Source: Aeromicrobium phragmitis (GTDB lineage Bacteria; Actinomycetota; Actinomycetes; Propionibacteriales; Nocardioidaceae). From it: DNA of 64,000 bases. The position numbers and the translations under genes are program-made. The stretch's first letter is position 1; each line of letters begins with the position of its first letter. The notes beneath the pieces are model-generated. The model made no database searches and had not been told where the DNA came from. It saw only the letters and a list, made by a program, of their open reading frames with translations. This document shows positions 8,114-18,004 of the stretch, piece after piece. Where the stretch lies: the NCBI RefSeq assembly GCF_003674095.1, contig NZ_RDBF01000004.1, positions 247,206-311,205 on the forward strand, in the 5' to 3' direction.

Positions 8114-9506
8114 GTTGGTCGCCAGGCTGGAGATGTTGCGGTCAGCCGATTTGCCCACGCACGGCGGGCGAACACTGGCCTACGTCTACGACTCCGGGCT
8201 GGCTGAGGCCGATGAGATCGGCCGGCACGCCCTGGCCATGTACTCCTCGGCGAACGGTCTCGATCCGACCGCGTTCCCCAGCTTGCTGACGATGGAGAAC
8301 GAACTCGTGGGGTTCGCCCGGGAACTGGTGGGCGTGCCCGGCGCCGTCGGATCGGTGACCTCGGGCGGCACGGAGTCGATCCTGCTCGCCGTCCAGGCCG
8401 CGCGGGACGCGCGGAAGGTCGACCGGCCGGTGATGGTGCTCCCCAGCACGATCCACGCGGCGTTCCACAAGGCGGCGCACTACTTCGGCGTCGAGGCCGT
8501 CGTCGTCGATGTCGACCGGGCCACGAAGAAGGCCGATGTCGACGCGACCAGGGCGGCGCTCGAGGAATTCGGCGACCGGGTCGTGCTCCTCGCCGCCTCC
8601 GCCCCCTCCTACGCGCACGGGGTCATCGACCCGATCGAGGCGTTCGGCGCGCTCGCTGCGGAGCGCGGGCTGCGATTCCACGTCGATGCGTGCATCGGCG
8701 GGTGGGTGTTGCCGTTCAGTCCGACGGCGCCGCCGTGGGATCTGCGGGTCGAGGGCGTCACGAGCCTGTCGGTCGACCTGCACAAGTACGCCTACACGCC
8801 GAAGGGCGCCTCGCTCCTCCTGCATCGCACGCCCGAGCTGCGCCGCCCGCAGTTCTTCGCCTACGCGGACTGGCCCGGGTACACCATGCTCAACGCCACC
8901 ACGCAGTCCACGAAGTCGGGCGGGCCGCTCGCGGCGGCCTGGGCGGTGGTGCAGCACATCGGGCGCGAGGGCTACGCGACGCTGGCGCGCGCCGCGCTGG
9001 GGGCCACGAACAGGTTGGCAGAGGGGATCGCGGCTATGGAGCACCTCGCTCTCGCCGCCGACCCGGAATCGACGCTGCTCTCCTTCGGCGTGGACGAGAC
9101 GCTCGACGTCTTCACCCTCAGCGACGAGATGCTGGCGCGCGGCTGGTTCGTCCAGCCCCAGATGCGCTTCGGTGAGCTGCCGGCGACGGTGCATCTGACG
9201 GTCAGCGCCGCCACGGCGTCGTCGGTGCCGCAGTTCCTCGATGACCTCGCCGCCGCCGTGAACTCTGCGGTCGCTGCCGGTCCGGTCGTCGTCGCGCCCG
9301 AGCTCGTCGCGGCCGCGCAGGCGACCGACCCGGCCGAACTCGACGACGCCGCCTTCGACGGGCTGCTCGAGTTGGCCGGCCTCGGCGGGGGTGGCGCCGT
9401 CGCGCTTCCCGAACGGATGGCCCCGGTGAACGCCCTCCTCGACGTCGCGCCGCCCCGCCTGCGCGAAGCGCTGCTCGTGGCGTTCCTCGACCGTCTCACC
9501 CGGTGA
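8100..9506 (+). CDS. PLP-dependent decarboxylase/lyase (sphingosine-1-phosphate lyase-like, fold type I)
   Basis: This 468-residue enzyme belongs to the group II decarboxylase/aldehyde-lyase branch of fold-type I PLP enzymes. Visible landmarks are GGTES (89-93) for phosphate binding, the PLP-stacking histidine region STIHAAFHKAAHYFG (116-130), Asp196 in HVDACIGG for the pyridinium nitrogen, and the Schiff-base lysine Lys229 in SVDLHKYAYTPKG. The combination DLHKY...KG with HVDACxGG is closest to sphingosine-1-phosphate lyase-like and related decarboxylases. The C-terminal part (after about residue 390) is Ala/Asp-rich and may be an extra domain. The GTG at 8100 has a GAGGAGG-type ribosome site inside the MFS gene. 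The natural substrate is not evident. Confidence 0.8.
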   Translation: MSTDELVARLEMLRSADLPTHGGRTLAYVYDSGLAEADEIGRHALAMYSSANGLDPTAFPSLLTMENELVGFARELVGVPGAVGSVTSGGTESILLAVQAARDARKVDRPVMVLPSTIHAAFHKAAHYFGVEAVVVDVDRATKKADVDATRAALEEFGDRVVLLAASAPSYAHGVIDPIEAFGALAAERGLRFHVDACIGGWVLPFSPTAPPWDLRVEGVTSLSVDLHKYAYTPKGASLLLHRTPELRRPQFFAYADWPGYTMLNATTQSTKSGGPLAAAWAVVQHIGREGYATLARAALGATNRLAEGIAAMEHLALAADPESTLLSFGVDETLDVFTLSDEMLARGWFVQPQMRFGELPATVHLTVSAATASSVPQFLDDLAAAVNSAVAAGPVVVAPELVAAAQATDPAELDDAAFDGLLELAGLGGGGAVALPERMAPVNALLDVAPPRLREALLVAFLDRLTR

Positions 9507-9511
9507 CGGTC
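9489..9511. terminator. Candidate bidirectional terminator
   Basis: GACCGTC and GACGGTC form a seven-pair stem around a nine-base loop and cover both stop codons of the convergent PLP-lyase and ABC-permease genes. There is no T-tract. Confidence 0.4.
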
Positions 9512-10277
9512 AGCGATCGAACCGAAGCCGCCTCCACGAACGAATCGTGAGGACCCCGAAGGCCAGGGGCACGGCGAGCGCGGCGAGGAGTTGCCAGTGA
9601 TCGACCTGGTCGGGGAAGAGCGCCCAGAGTGCTGGTGCCGCGATCGGCAACCAGGCCGCGACTCTCGTATCGGCGACGACCGCGATCTGTGCGAGCGCGA
9701 GGAGGCCGATGGTGCCCGCGACGCCCGGAAGATAACCGCGACCGAGTGTCGCGGCCCACGCGGCGGGAACGGCCAGAAGGCCGCTGAGCACGGTGAGGAT
9801 GAACTGGCGAGCGAGGCTCTCGATCACCCCGGCGTCGACGGTGCCGAGGCCGAGCGCCATCCCCGCGCCGGCGACGAGGATGACGAGCCCCGCGGACACG
9901 CCGACCACCCAGCCCGCGTAGACGAGGAGCTTGGCCGCAGCGATCGAGGCCCGCGTGACCGGCAGGCCGAACAGGCCGGCGATCGTCCCCTCGGCGAATT
10001 CGCGGCCGAACATCCAGCTCAGTGCGACGCCGAACGCGAGCAGGCCGCCGGCGGCGGTGACTTGCGCGACCAGGCCGGTCAGCAAGGGCCATCCTGTCGT
10101 GCCCGCGAGGTGCCCGAGTTGCGCCGTGACCTGGGCGTTCCCTGCGAGCGCGGCAGACACCAGCGCACCGCTGAGCAGGGCGATGCCGACGACCACGAAC
10201 ACTGTGATGGCGCGTAGCACCGGGGACGCCAGGCTCTTGCGGAACTCCACCCGCAGGGCCGAACCGATGCCGCTCAT
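9510..10277 (-). CDS. ABC-2 type exporter permease
   Basis: This 255-residue membrane protein has six hydrophobic segments, the first at about residues 20-42. The motif FGREFAEGTIAGLFGLPVTR (about 90-109) is typical of ABC-2 permeases such as BcrB- or NatB-like exporters. The ATG at 10277 overlaps the stop of the ATP-binding gene by four bases, so the two are made together. The operon starts with a TetR regulator, which suggests an inducible exporter for a toxic compound or lipid, but the substrate cannot be read from the sequence. Confidence 0.85.
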   Translation of the reverse strand: MSGIGSALRVEFRKSLASPVLRAITVFVVVGIALLSGALVSAALAGNAQVTAQLGHLAGTTGWPLLTGLVAQVTAAGGLLAFGVALSWMFGREFAEGTIAGLFGLPVTRASIAAAKLLVYAGWVVGVSAGLVILVAGAGMALGLGTVDAGVIESLARQFILTVLSGLLAVPAAWAATLGRGYLPGVAGTIGLLALAQIAVVADTRVAAWLPIAAPALWALFPDQVDHWQLLAALAVPLAFGVLTIRSWRRLRFDR

Positions 10278-10996
10278 GACGTCCTGCTCTCGTCGTCCGC
10301 GTGCACGATCCGAAAGAAGGTGCGTTCGAGGTCGCGGCCGCTCGGGTCGAGAGCACCGACGACCCGGCCGCGGTTGAACACCGAGATCCGGTGCGCGACG
10401 CGGGCGACTTCGTCGAGATGGTGGCTGGACACGAGGATCCCGGCGCCTCGCGCGGCGTGCCGCAGCAAGGCCTCCCGCACGAGGATCACGCCTGCCGGAT
10501 CGAGGGCGTTGGTGGGTTCGTCGAGCATGATCAGCGTGGGTCGGTGCTGAAGCGCGGCTGCGATGCCGAGACGCTGCCGGTTCCCGAGGGAGAGGCGGCG
10601 CGCGAGGACCCCGGCGAACTTCTCGATGCCCAGTTCGCCCAAGGCCCGGTCGACCGTCGCGGTGAGCTCGTCGCCGACGCCGTGCAGGAGGGCCGCCATC
10701 TCGAGGTTCGCGCGCACGGTGTGTTCGGGATAGGCGAAGGGCTGTTCGATGACGTGACCGACGCGTGCCCAATCCCGCGCGCGAAGTGACGTCACGTCGA
10801 CGCCGTCGACCCGCACGCGGCCCGAGGTCAGCCGGATCATCTCGACGACCGCCCTCATGAGCGTCGTCTTGCCCGAACCGTTCAAGCCGACCACCGCATG
10901 GATCTCCCCGGGTGCGACGGTGAGACTCGCGCCGAAAAGGCCCGCCCCCGCGCCGAAGTCGTACCGCGCGTCGTCGACGCTCAACCGGTCAGGCAT
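10274..10996 (-). CDS. ABC exporter ATP-binding protein
   Basis: This 240-residue nucleotide-binding subunit has Walker A GLNGSGKTT (about residues 37-45), a slightly divergent signature LSLGNRQR, Walker B LIMLDEPT and an H-loop SHH. These features fit the BcrA/CcmA-like group that partners ABC-2 permeases. The start ATG 10996 lies eight bases inside the end of the TetR gene, and the stop overlaps the permease start, so the three genes form a tightly coupled regulator-ATPase-permease operon. Drug or peptide efflux is the usual role of this arrangement; that is inference. Confidence 0.9.
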   Translation of the reverse strand: MPDRLSVDDARYDFGAGAGLFGASLTVAPGEIHAVVGLNGSGKTTLMRAVVEMIRLTSGRVRVDGVDVTSLRARDWARVGHVIEQPFAYPEHTVRANLEMAALLHGVGDELTATVDRALGELGIEKFAGVLARRLSLGNRQRLGIAAALQHRPTLIMLDEPTNALDPAGVILVREALLRHAARGAGILVSSHHLDEVARVAHRISVFNRGRVVGALDPSGRDLERTFFRIVHADDESRTS

Positions 10997-11549
10997 GGTC
11001 CGGCTCCAGCACGGCGAGAGCGCGCTCGATGAACTCCCCGAGGCTGCCCTCGGCGTGCTCCGCCCAGGCGTACAGACCCACCGTCAGGGCGGCGAGTACC
11101 ACCGCGGCGCTCACGCGAGCGGCGAGGGCGTCCTCCTCGGGCCCGGCGAGCGCATCGGCGATCGCGCTCTCGGTGACGTCGTTGTGCCGCGTGACGGCCG
11201 CGCGCAGGACGGGAGTGCGGGCGATCAACCGGACCCGCCGCCGCACCATGTCCACGTCGGGTTCGGGAAGCTGCGCGAACGTCTCGCGCAGGCCGCGCAC
11301 CGCGCGGTGCAAGGGCGGTTCGTCGAGCGGGCGGCGCCGGATGCCGGCGGCGATCACCGGGTCGTAGGGATCGGTCAGGACGACCGCCTCCTTGGTGCGG
11401 AAATGGCGGAAGAACGTCATCTCCGTCACGCCTGCTGCGGCGGCGATCTGGGCCACGGTGGTGGCCTCGTACCCCTGCGTCTCGAAGAGGTCGAGGGCGT
11501 GCTCGGCCAGACGCTCGCGAGTCCGCTCGGCCTTGCGTATCGGGGTCAC
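10989..11549 (-). CDS. TetR-family repressor of the ABC exporter operon
   Basis: This 186-residue regulator has a TetR N-terminal helix-turn-helix at about residues 8-52 (QGYEATTVAQIAAAAGV then TEMTFFRHFRTKEAV). A helical ligand-binding domain follows. The start is taken as GTG 11549 (protein MTPIRKAERTRE). An in-frame ATG at 11573 also exists but lies inside a 19 bp palindrome that looks like the repressor's own operator. The gene overlaps the ATPase gene by eight bases. Negative autoregulation of the whole operon is therefore likely, with release by the exported compound as the usual logic. Confidence 0.88.
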   Translation of the reverse strand: MTPIRKAERTRERLAEHALDLFETQGYEATTVAQIAAAAGVTEMTFFRHFRTKEAVVLTDPYDPVIAAGIRRRPLDEPPLHRAVRGLRETFAQLPEPDVDMVRRRVRLIARTPVLRAAVTRHNDVTESAIADALAGPEEDALAARVSAAVVLAALTVGLYAWAEHAEGSLGEFIERALAVLEPDHA

Positions 11550-11555
11550 GCGTCC

Positions 11556-11574
11556 AATGTTAGTCACTAACATT
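11556..11574. promoter_or_regulatory. 19 bp palindrome, probable TetR operator
   Basis: AATGTTAGTCACTAACATT is a perfect palindrome except for its central base, unusually AT-rich for this region. It ends six bases before the GTG start of the TetR gene and lies between that gene and divergent lysS. Length and symmetry match known TetR-family operators. It could also affect the lysS promoter, whose likely -10 lies about 55 bp away. Confidence 0.75.
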
Positions 11575-11642
11575 CGGTTGCGGATGTCGGGGGTGGCCGC
11601 ACCCGGCGAGCAGCACCCGTTCCTTCCGTAGGATGGGGCCTC

Positions 11643-13151
11643 GTGACCGACGTGCCGCAGAGCCCCGAGACCGAGGACGACCTTCCCGAGCAGATGCGGG
11701 TCCGTCGTGAGAAGCGGCAGCGCATCCTCGACGCGGGCGAGGACCCCTACCCGGTGACCGTCGAGCGGACCCACACCATCCGCGAGATCGTCGAGTCCTA
11801 CGACGCCGAGGGACTCGGCCCCGACCACCACACCGGCGTCACCGCGGCGATCGCCGGTCGCGTCATCTTCCTGCGCAACACCGGCAAGCTGTGCTTCGTC
11901 CGGCTGCGCGAGGGCGACGGCACCGAGATCCAGGCGATGCTCTCGCTGGCGGAGGTCGGCGAGGAGCGGCTCGGCGAGTTCAAGCAGCTCGTCGACATCG
12001 GTGACCACCTGCAAGTCACCGGCGAGGTGATCACCAGCCGGCGCGGTGAGCTGTCGGTCATGGCCACATCGTGGCGCCTGGCCGCCAAGACGGTGCGCCC
12101 GCTCCCGGTCGAGCACAAGCCGCTCTCGGACGAGGCCCGCTCGCGGATGCGGTACGTCGACCTCATCGTGCGGCCGGAGGCGCGCGAGAACGTCCGGGTC
12201 AAGGCCGCCGTCCTCAAGTCCCTCCGTGCCACGCTGGACGATCGCGGGTACATCGAGGTCGAGACGCCGGTCCTGCAGCACACCAACGGCGGCGCCGCGG
12301 CGCGTCCGTTCGACACCCACGTCAACGCCTTCGACGAGGACGCGCTCCTGCGCATCGCGCTCGAGCTGCACCTCAAGCGCGCGCTCGTCGGCGGCATCGA
12401 CAAGGTCTACGAGATCGGCAAGACCTTCCGGAACGAGGGCGTCGACAACACCCACAACCCCGAGTTCATGATGCTCGAGGCCTACGAGGCGTACGGCAGC
12501 TACGACACGATGGCCGAGCTCACCCGCGACCTCGTCGTCAACGCCGCCCGCGCTGTCGGTAAGACCGTCGTCCCCGCGCGCGACGGCGGAACGATCGACC
12601 TCGAGGCCCCCTGGCGCCGGGCCACGATCCACGAGCTCGTCGCGGAGGCCACGGGAGCCGACGTTACCCCGACGACGACCGAGGAGGACCTCGTCGCACT
12701 CGCCGAGCGGCACGACGTCGCCCTGCAGGACCACTGGGGCGCCGGCGAGGTGCTGCTGGAGCTGTTCGAGAAGCTCGTCGAGCACACCCTCATCCAGCCC
12801 ACGTTCGTGTGCGACTACCCCGAGTCCGTGCGCCCGCTGGCCAAGCGGCATCGCTCCGTACCGGGCCTCGTGGAGGCGTGGGACCTCATCATCAACGGGG
12901 TCGAGCTCTCACCCGCGTACTCGGAGCTGAACGACCCCGTCATCCAGCGCGAGCGCCTCGAGGAGCAGGCGCGCCTCGCCGCCGCCGGTGATCCCGAGGC
13001 GATGGACGTCGACGAGGACTTCCTGCGCGCGCTCGAGTTCGGCATGCCGCCCGCCGGCGGCATGGGGCTCGGGGTCGACCGGCTCGTCATGCTGTTGCAG
13101 GGCATCGGCATCCGCGAGGCCATCCTCTTCCCGATCTCGCGGCGCGAGTAG
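11643..13151 (+). CDS. lysS: Lysyl-tRNA synthetase, class II
   Basis: Charges tRNA-Lys with lysine in the cytoplasm. The 502-residue length is normal for bacterial class II LysRS. An N-terminal OB-fold anticodon-binding domain (about residues 60-165) precedes the catalytic domain, which carries motif 2 FRNEGVDNTHNPEFMMLEAY and the C-terminal motif 3 region GMGLGVDRLVMLL. The GTG start at 11643 lies just after a possible -10 box TAGGAT (11629-11634), so the 5' leader is very short. In mycobacteria lysS is followed by lsr2 and clpC. Here clpC follows directly after 133 bp and lsr2 is absent from this position. Confidence 0.97.
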   Translation: MTDVPQSPETEDDLPEQMRVRREKRQRILDAGEDPYPVTVERTHTIREIVESYDAEGLGPDHHTGVTAAIAGRVIFLRNTGKLCFVRLREGDGTEIQAMLSLAEVGEERLGEFKQLVDIGDHLQVTGEVITSRRGELSVMATSWRLAAKTVRPLPVEHKPLSDEARSRMRYVDLIVRPEARENVRVKAAVLKSLRATLDDRGYIEVETPVLQHTNGGAAARPFDTHVNAFDEDALLRIALELHLKRALVGGIDKVYEIGKTFRNEGVDNTHNPEFMMLEAYEAYGSYDTMAELTRDLVVNAARAVGKTVVPARDGGTIDLEAPWRRATIHELVAEATGADVTPTTTEEDLVALAERHDVALQDHWGAGEVLLELFEKLVEHTLIQPTFVCDYPESVRPLAKRHRSVPGLVEAWDLIINGVELSPAYSELNDPVIQRERLEEQARLAAAGDPEAMDVDEDFLRALEFGMPPAGGMGLGVDRLVMLLQGIGIREAILFPISRRE

Positions 13152-13161
13152 CGGCCGATTC

Positions 13162-13175
13162 CGCTCAGGGCGAAC
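13162..13175 (+). promoter_or_regulatory. ClgR-like box upstream of clpC
   Basis: CGCTCAGGGCGAAC matches the core CGCY-NAN-RGCGWW-S of the ClgR consensus as I remember it from corynebacteria; the AT-preferred flank on the left has one mismatch. It lies about 110 bp before the clpC start, and clpC is a classic ClgR target. The surrounding bases CCGCT...AGCGG (13161-13180) also form a small inverted repeat that could help terminate lysS. A possible -10 element TAGACT lies nearer clpC. Confidence 0.5.
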
Positions 13176-13284
13176 AGCGGAACACCTGGGAGGGTGTGAC
13201 AGTTGAGTTAAGCGTCTGGACAACCGAGCCGGGTCCATCGCCCGGCGACTAGACTTGTACGAACAGTCCAGCAGAGGGGACGCC

Positions 13285-15801
<2,517 letters not shown>

Positions 15802-15808
15802 TCCTGAA

Positions 15809-15842
15809 CGAAGGGCGGTGACCTGAGGGTCACCGCCCTTCG
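15809..15842. terminator. Strong bidirectional terminator between clpC and mutY
   Basis: A perfect 15-pair stem (CGAAGGGCGGTGACC and its complement) with the four-base loop TGAG starts eight bases after the clpC stop. It includes the last codon and stop of the convergent mutY gene. The stem symmetry lets it serve both transcripts. Confidence 0.85.
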
Positions 15843-16723
15843 TCGTGTCCGGGCAACGCGAAGACGTCGTCCGCGACGAGCTCCACGAGGCCGTCGTCGA
15901 GGAGACCGGCCAGGCAGCGGTCCCGTTGCCCGGCGTCGTCCCATACCGCGTCGAGCGCCCCCTTGAGCACGGGCTCGGGGGATTCGCGCAACACCGCCAG
16001 CAGCCGGCCGCGGACTTGACGGTCGGTGCCGTGCCACGTCTGCCCCTTGGGCTGCTCGCCCTGCGGGTAGCCGGCGGCGCGCCAGGCGCACCGATCGACG
16101 ATCGGGCACGCATCACAGCGCGGTGCGCGGGCCGTGCAGACGAGGGCGCCGAGTTCCATCGTCGCCGCAGCCCACACGTCGGCCCCTTCGACCGGCATCA
16201 GTTCCTGGCCGAGTCGGCGCTCCTCGGAGGTGACGGAACGCGGCGGATACTGCTGGCCGCGGACCACGCGGCTGAAGACGCGCCGGACGTTGGTGTCGAG
16301 CACGAGCATGCGGCGGCCGTAAGCGAACGAGGCGATCGCGGCCGCCGTGTAGTCGCCGACCCCGGGAAGCTCGAGCAGCGCCTCGTAGGTGTCCGGCACC
16401 CGCCCAGCGTGCTGGTGGACGATGGCCGTGGCGGCGGCGTGCAGCCGCAGCGCGCGCCGTGGATACCCGAGCCGGCCCCAGGCGCGGACCGCGTCACCCG
16501 TCGTCGCCGCGGCCAAATCGGCCGCGGCGGGCCACACCTCCATCCACGCCTCGAACACCGGAAGCACGCGCGCGACCGGGGTCTGCTGGAGCATGAACTC
16601 CGAGACCATGACGGCCCACGGGTCCGGACGTCCGCCGTCGCGTCCACGCCACGGCAGGTCGCGTCGGTGCTCGGCGAACCAGGCCAGGACGTCGTCGTGC
16701 AGAGAGCTCAGCTGTGGGTCCAT
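15830..16723 (-). CDS. mutY: A/G-specific adenine glycosylase MutY
   Basis: Removes adenine mispaired with 8-oxoguanine or guanine in base-excision repair. The 297-residue protein has the helix-hairpin-helix LPGVGDYTA (119-127), the general-acid Glu42 in SEFMLQQT, the catalytic Asp143 in VLDTNVRR, and the iron-sulfur ligands Cys196, Cys203, Cys206 and Cys212 in C-x6-C-x2-C-x5-C spacing. The C-terminal NUDIX-like 8-oxoG recognition domain of E. coli MutY is short or missing, as in other actinobacterial forms. The ATG at 16723 faces the divergent membrane-protein gene across about 40 bp. The placement near disA and radA matches mycobacterial gene order. Confidence 0.95.
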   Translation of the reverse strand: MDPQLSSLHDDVLAWFAEHRRDLPWRGRDGGRPDPWAVMVSEFMLQQTPVARVLPVFEAWMEVWPAAADLAAATTGDAVRAWGRLGYPRRALRLHAAATAIVHQHAGRVPDTYEALLELPGVGDYTAAAIASFAYGRRMLVLDTNVRRVFSRVVRGQQYPPRSVTSEERRLGQELMPVEGADVWAAATMELGALVCTARAPRCDACPIVDRCAWRAAGYPQGEQPKGQTWHGTDRQVRGRLLAVLRESPEPVLKGALDAVWDDAGQRDRCLAGLLDDGLVELVADDVFALPGHDEGR

Positions 16724-16763
16724 GGCGCGTCGATCCTCTCACGCCAGGCAGAATCGGTAGCGT

Positions 16764-17507
16764 GTGACCGTGCCCCGAGGACCCTTGCCCGCAGAGATCT
16801 ACTGGCGGCGCCGTCTGCTCCTCCTGGCGCTGCTGATCGGCCTTGTCTGGCTCGTTCTCCAGATCGTGGGGTGGGTCAACGATCGCGACGAGCCAGCCGG
16901 CGCCGCGACGCCGACGTCAGCGGCGACGGCGTCCCCGAGCCCTTCGCCCGAACCGTCACCCGAGCCGACGGATCTCGTGCCGGTGGCGCTCCCGGCCGCC
17001 GAGGGCACCTGTGCGCCCGAGAACATCCGGATCATGCCGGCGGTGGCCGACGGCCAGCACTCCGGGGAGGCGGTGACCGTCGAGCTGCTGGTCTCGACCG
17101 TCGACGGTTCCGGATGTGTGCTGTCGCCGGAGGACGCTCAACTGCTCGTCGTCATCTCCAGCGGCGGCACTCCCGTCTACGACTCGACGGTATGCCGCCA
17201 ACCGTTCGTCTCCGAGCCGATCGCCGTTCCCGAGGGATGGGCCACCCAGGCCTCCGTCGAGTGGAGCGGCCGTGGGTCGGGTGCCACCTGCAGCGACGGC
17301 GAAGGTTTCGCCAACGCAGGGGAATACACGATTCAGCTCGGGACTCTCGGCGGCGAACCGGGTGAGGCCACCTTCCGCCTCGCCGAACCGCGCCCAGAGC
17401 CGGAGCCCGAGGGCGAGGGCGAGCCGCAGCCGGAAGGTGAGCCGCAGCCGGAAGGTGAGCCGCAGCCGGAGGGTGAGCCGCAGCCCGAGCAGCCCCCCGC
17501 TCCGTGA
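16764..17507 (+). CDS. Membrane-anchored secreted protein with acidic Pro-Glu repeats
   Basis: A 247-residue protein with one N-terminal transmembrane helix (about 18-38, LLLLALLIGLVWLVLQIVGW), preceded by a basic stretch, so the bulk is extracytoplasmic. A Ser/Pro/Glu linker leads to a globular part with four cysteines (about residues 79, 113, 147 and 175) that could form disulfides. The C-terminus is a low-complexity tail of (PEGEPQ) repeats. Position next to mutY and disA matches Rv3587c of M. tuberculosis, a membrane protein of unknown function; that correspondence is by context. The GTG start at 16764 lies 40 bp from the divergent mutY start, and the stop overlaps the next gene. Confidence 0.8.
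   Translation: MTVPRGPLPAEIYWRRRLLLLALLIGLVWLVLQIVGWVNDRDEPAGAATPTSAATASPSPSPEPSPEPTDLVPVALPAAEGTCAPENIRIMPAVADGQHSGEAVTVELLVSTVDGSGCVLSPEDAQLLVVISSGGTPVYDSTVCRQPFVSEPIAVPEGWATQASVEWSGRGSGATCSDGEGFANAGEYTIQLGTLGGEPGEATFRLAEPRPEPEPEGEGEPQPEGEPQPEGEPQPEGEPQPEQPPAP
17421..17489 (+). repeat. 18 bp tandem repeat encoding Glu-Pro-Gln-Pro-Glu-Gly units
   Basis: Nearly four copies of GAGCCGCAGCCGGAAGGT run in tandem at the 3' end of the membrane-anchored protein gene. The first two copies are identical, the third has one change, and the last is cut short. Because 18 is a multiple of three, gain or loss of units would keep the frame. Confidence 0.9.
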
Positions 17508-18004
17508 CCGGCCGGCTGATCCTGGTCCACGGCGCGTCGAGCGCCGGCAAGAGCACCCTGTGCCGCGCGGCGCAGCAGGTCCTTCCGTCGCCCTTCCTGT
17601 ACCACAGCGCCGATCTGTACTTCCGCGATGCTCTGCCGCCCGGCTGGCACGAGGTGCGTGACGCGTTCTTCGCCGCGTTCCACCGCACCTACCGAGTGTT
17701 CAGCGAACAGGGCGTGGACGTCATCTCGGACTACATCGTCGAGACGCCTCAGGGATTCGCCGACCTGACCACGGCACTGCAGGGCATCGACGTGTTCTGG
17801 GTCGGCCTGCACGCGCCGCTCGCGGTGCTGGAGCAGCGCGAACGGGCGCGGGGCGATCGGCGCGTGGGGGACGCGCGGCGCGACCTCGAGACGGTCCACG
17901 GCTTCCGCGACTATCACCTCGATCTCGACGGCACCCGGCCGCCCGAGGACAACGCGCGTCTCCTCGTCGACGCGTGGCAGCGGCGCGACGGCGCTCAGAC
18001 GTAA
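17504..18004 (+). CDS. Chloramphenicol phosphotransferase-like P-loop kinase
   Basis: A 166-residue P-loop protein with Walker A GASSAGKST at residues 10-18. ASSAGKST, then HSADLYFR, then SDYIVETP in that order resemble the CPT family, whose founding member phosphorylates chloramphenicol. Many relatives are kinases of unknown substrate, so resistance should not be assumed. The GTG at 17504 overlaps the stop of the preceding gene (GTGA), so it is translated together with the membrane-anchored protein. Its 3' end overlaps the convergent disA gene by ten bases. Confidence 0.8.
   Translation: MTGRLILVHGASSAGKSTLCRAAQQVLPSPFLYHSADLYFRDALPPGWHEVRDAFFAAFHRTYRVFSEQGVDVISDYIVETPQGFADLTTALQGIDVFWVGLHAPLAVLEQRERARGDRRVGDARRDLETVHGFRDYHLDLDGTRPPEDNARLLVDAWQRRDGAQT

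Noticed and set aside
10989..12851. A 620-codon minus-strand frame that continues from the TetR gene across lysS
   Set aside because: Only the last 186 codons encode a TetR protein; the rest is antisense to lysS and there is a supported GTG start at 11549.
17504..18004. Chloramphenicol resistance gene
   Set aside because: Family resemblance alone does not establish the substrate, and the context is housekeeping.
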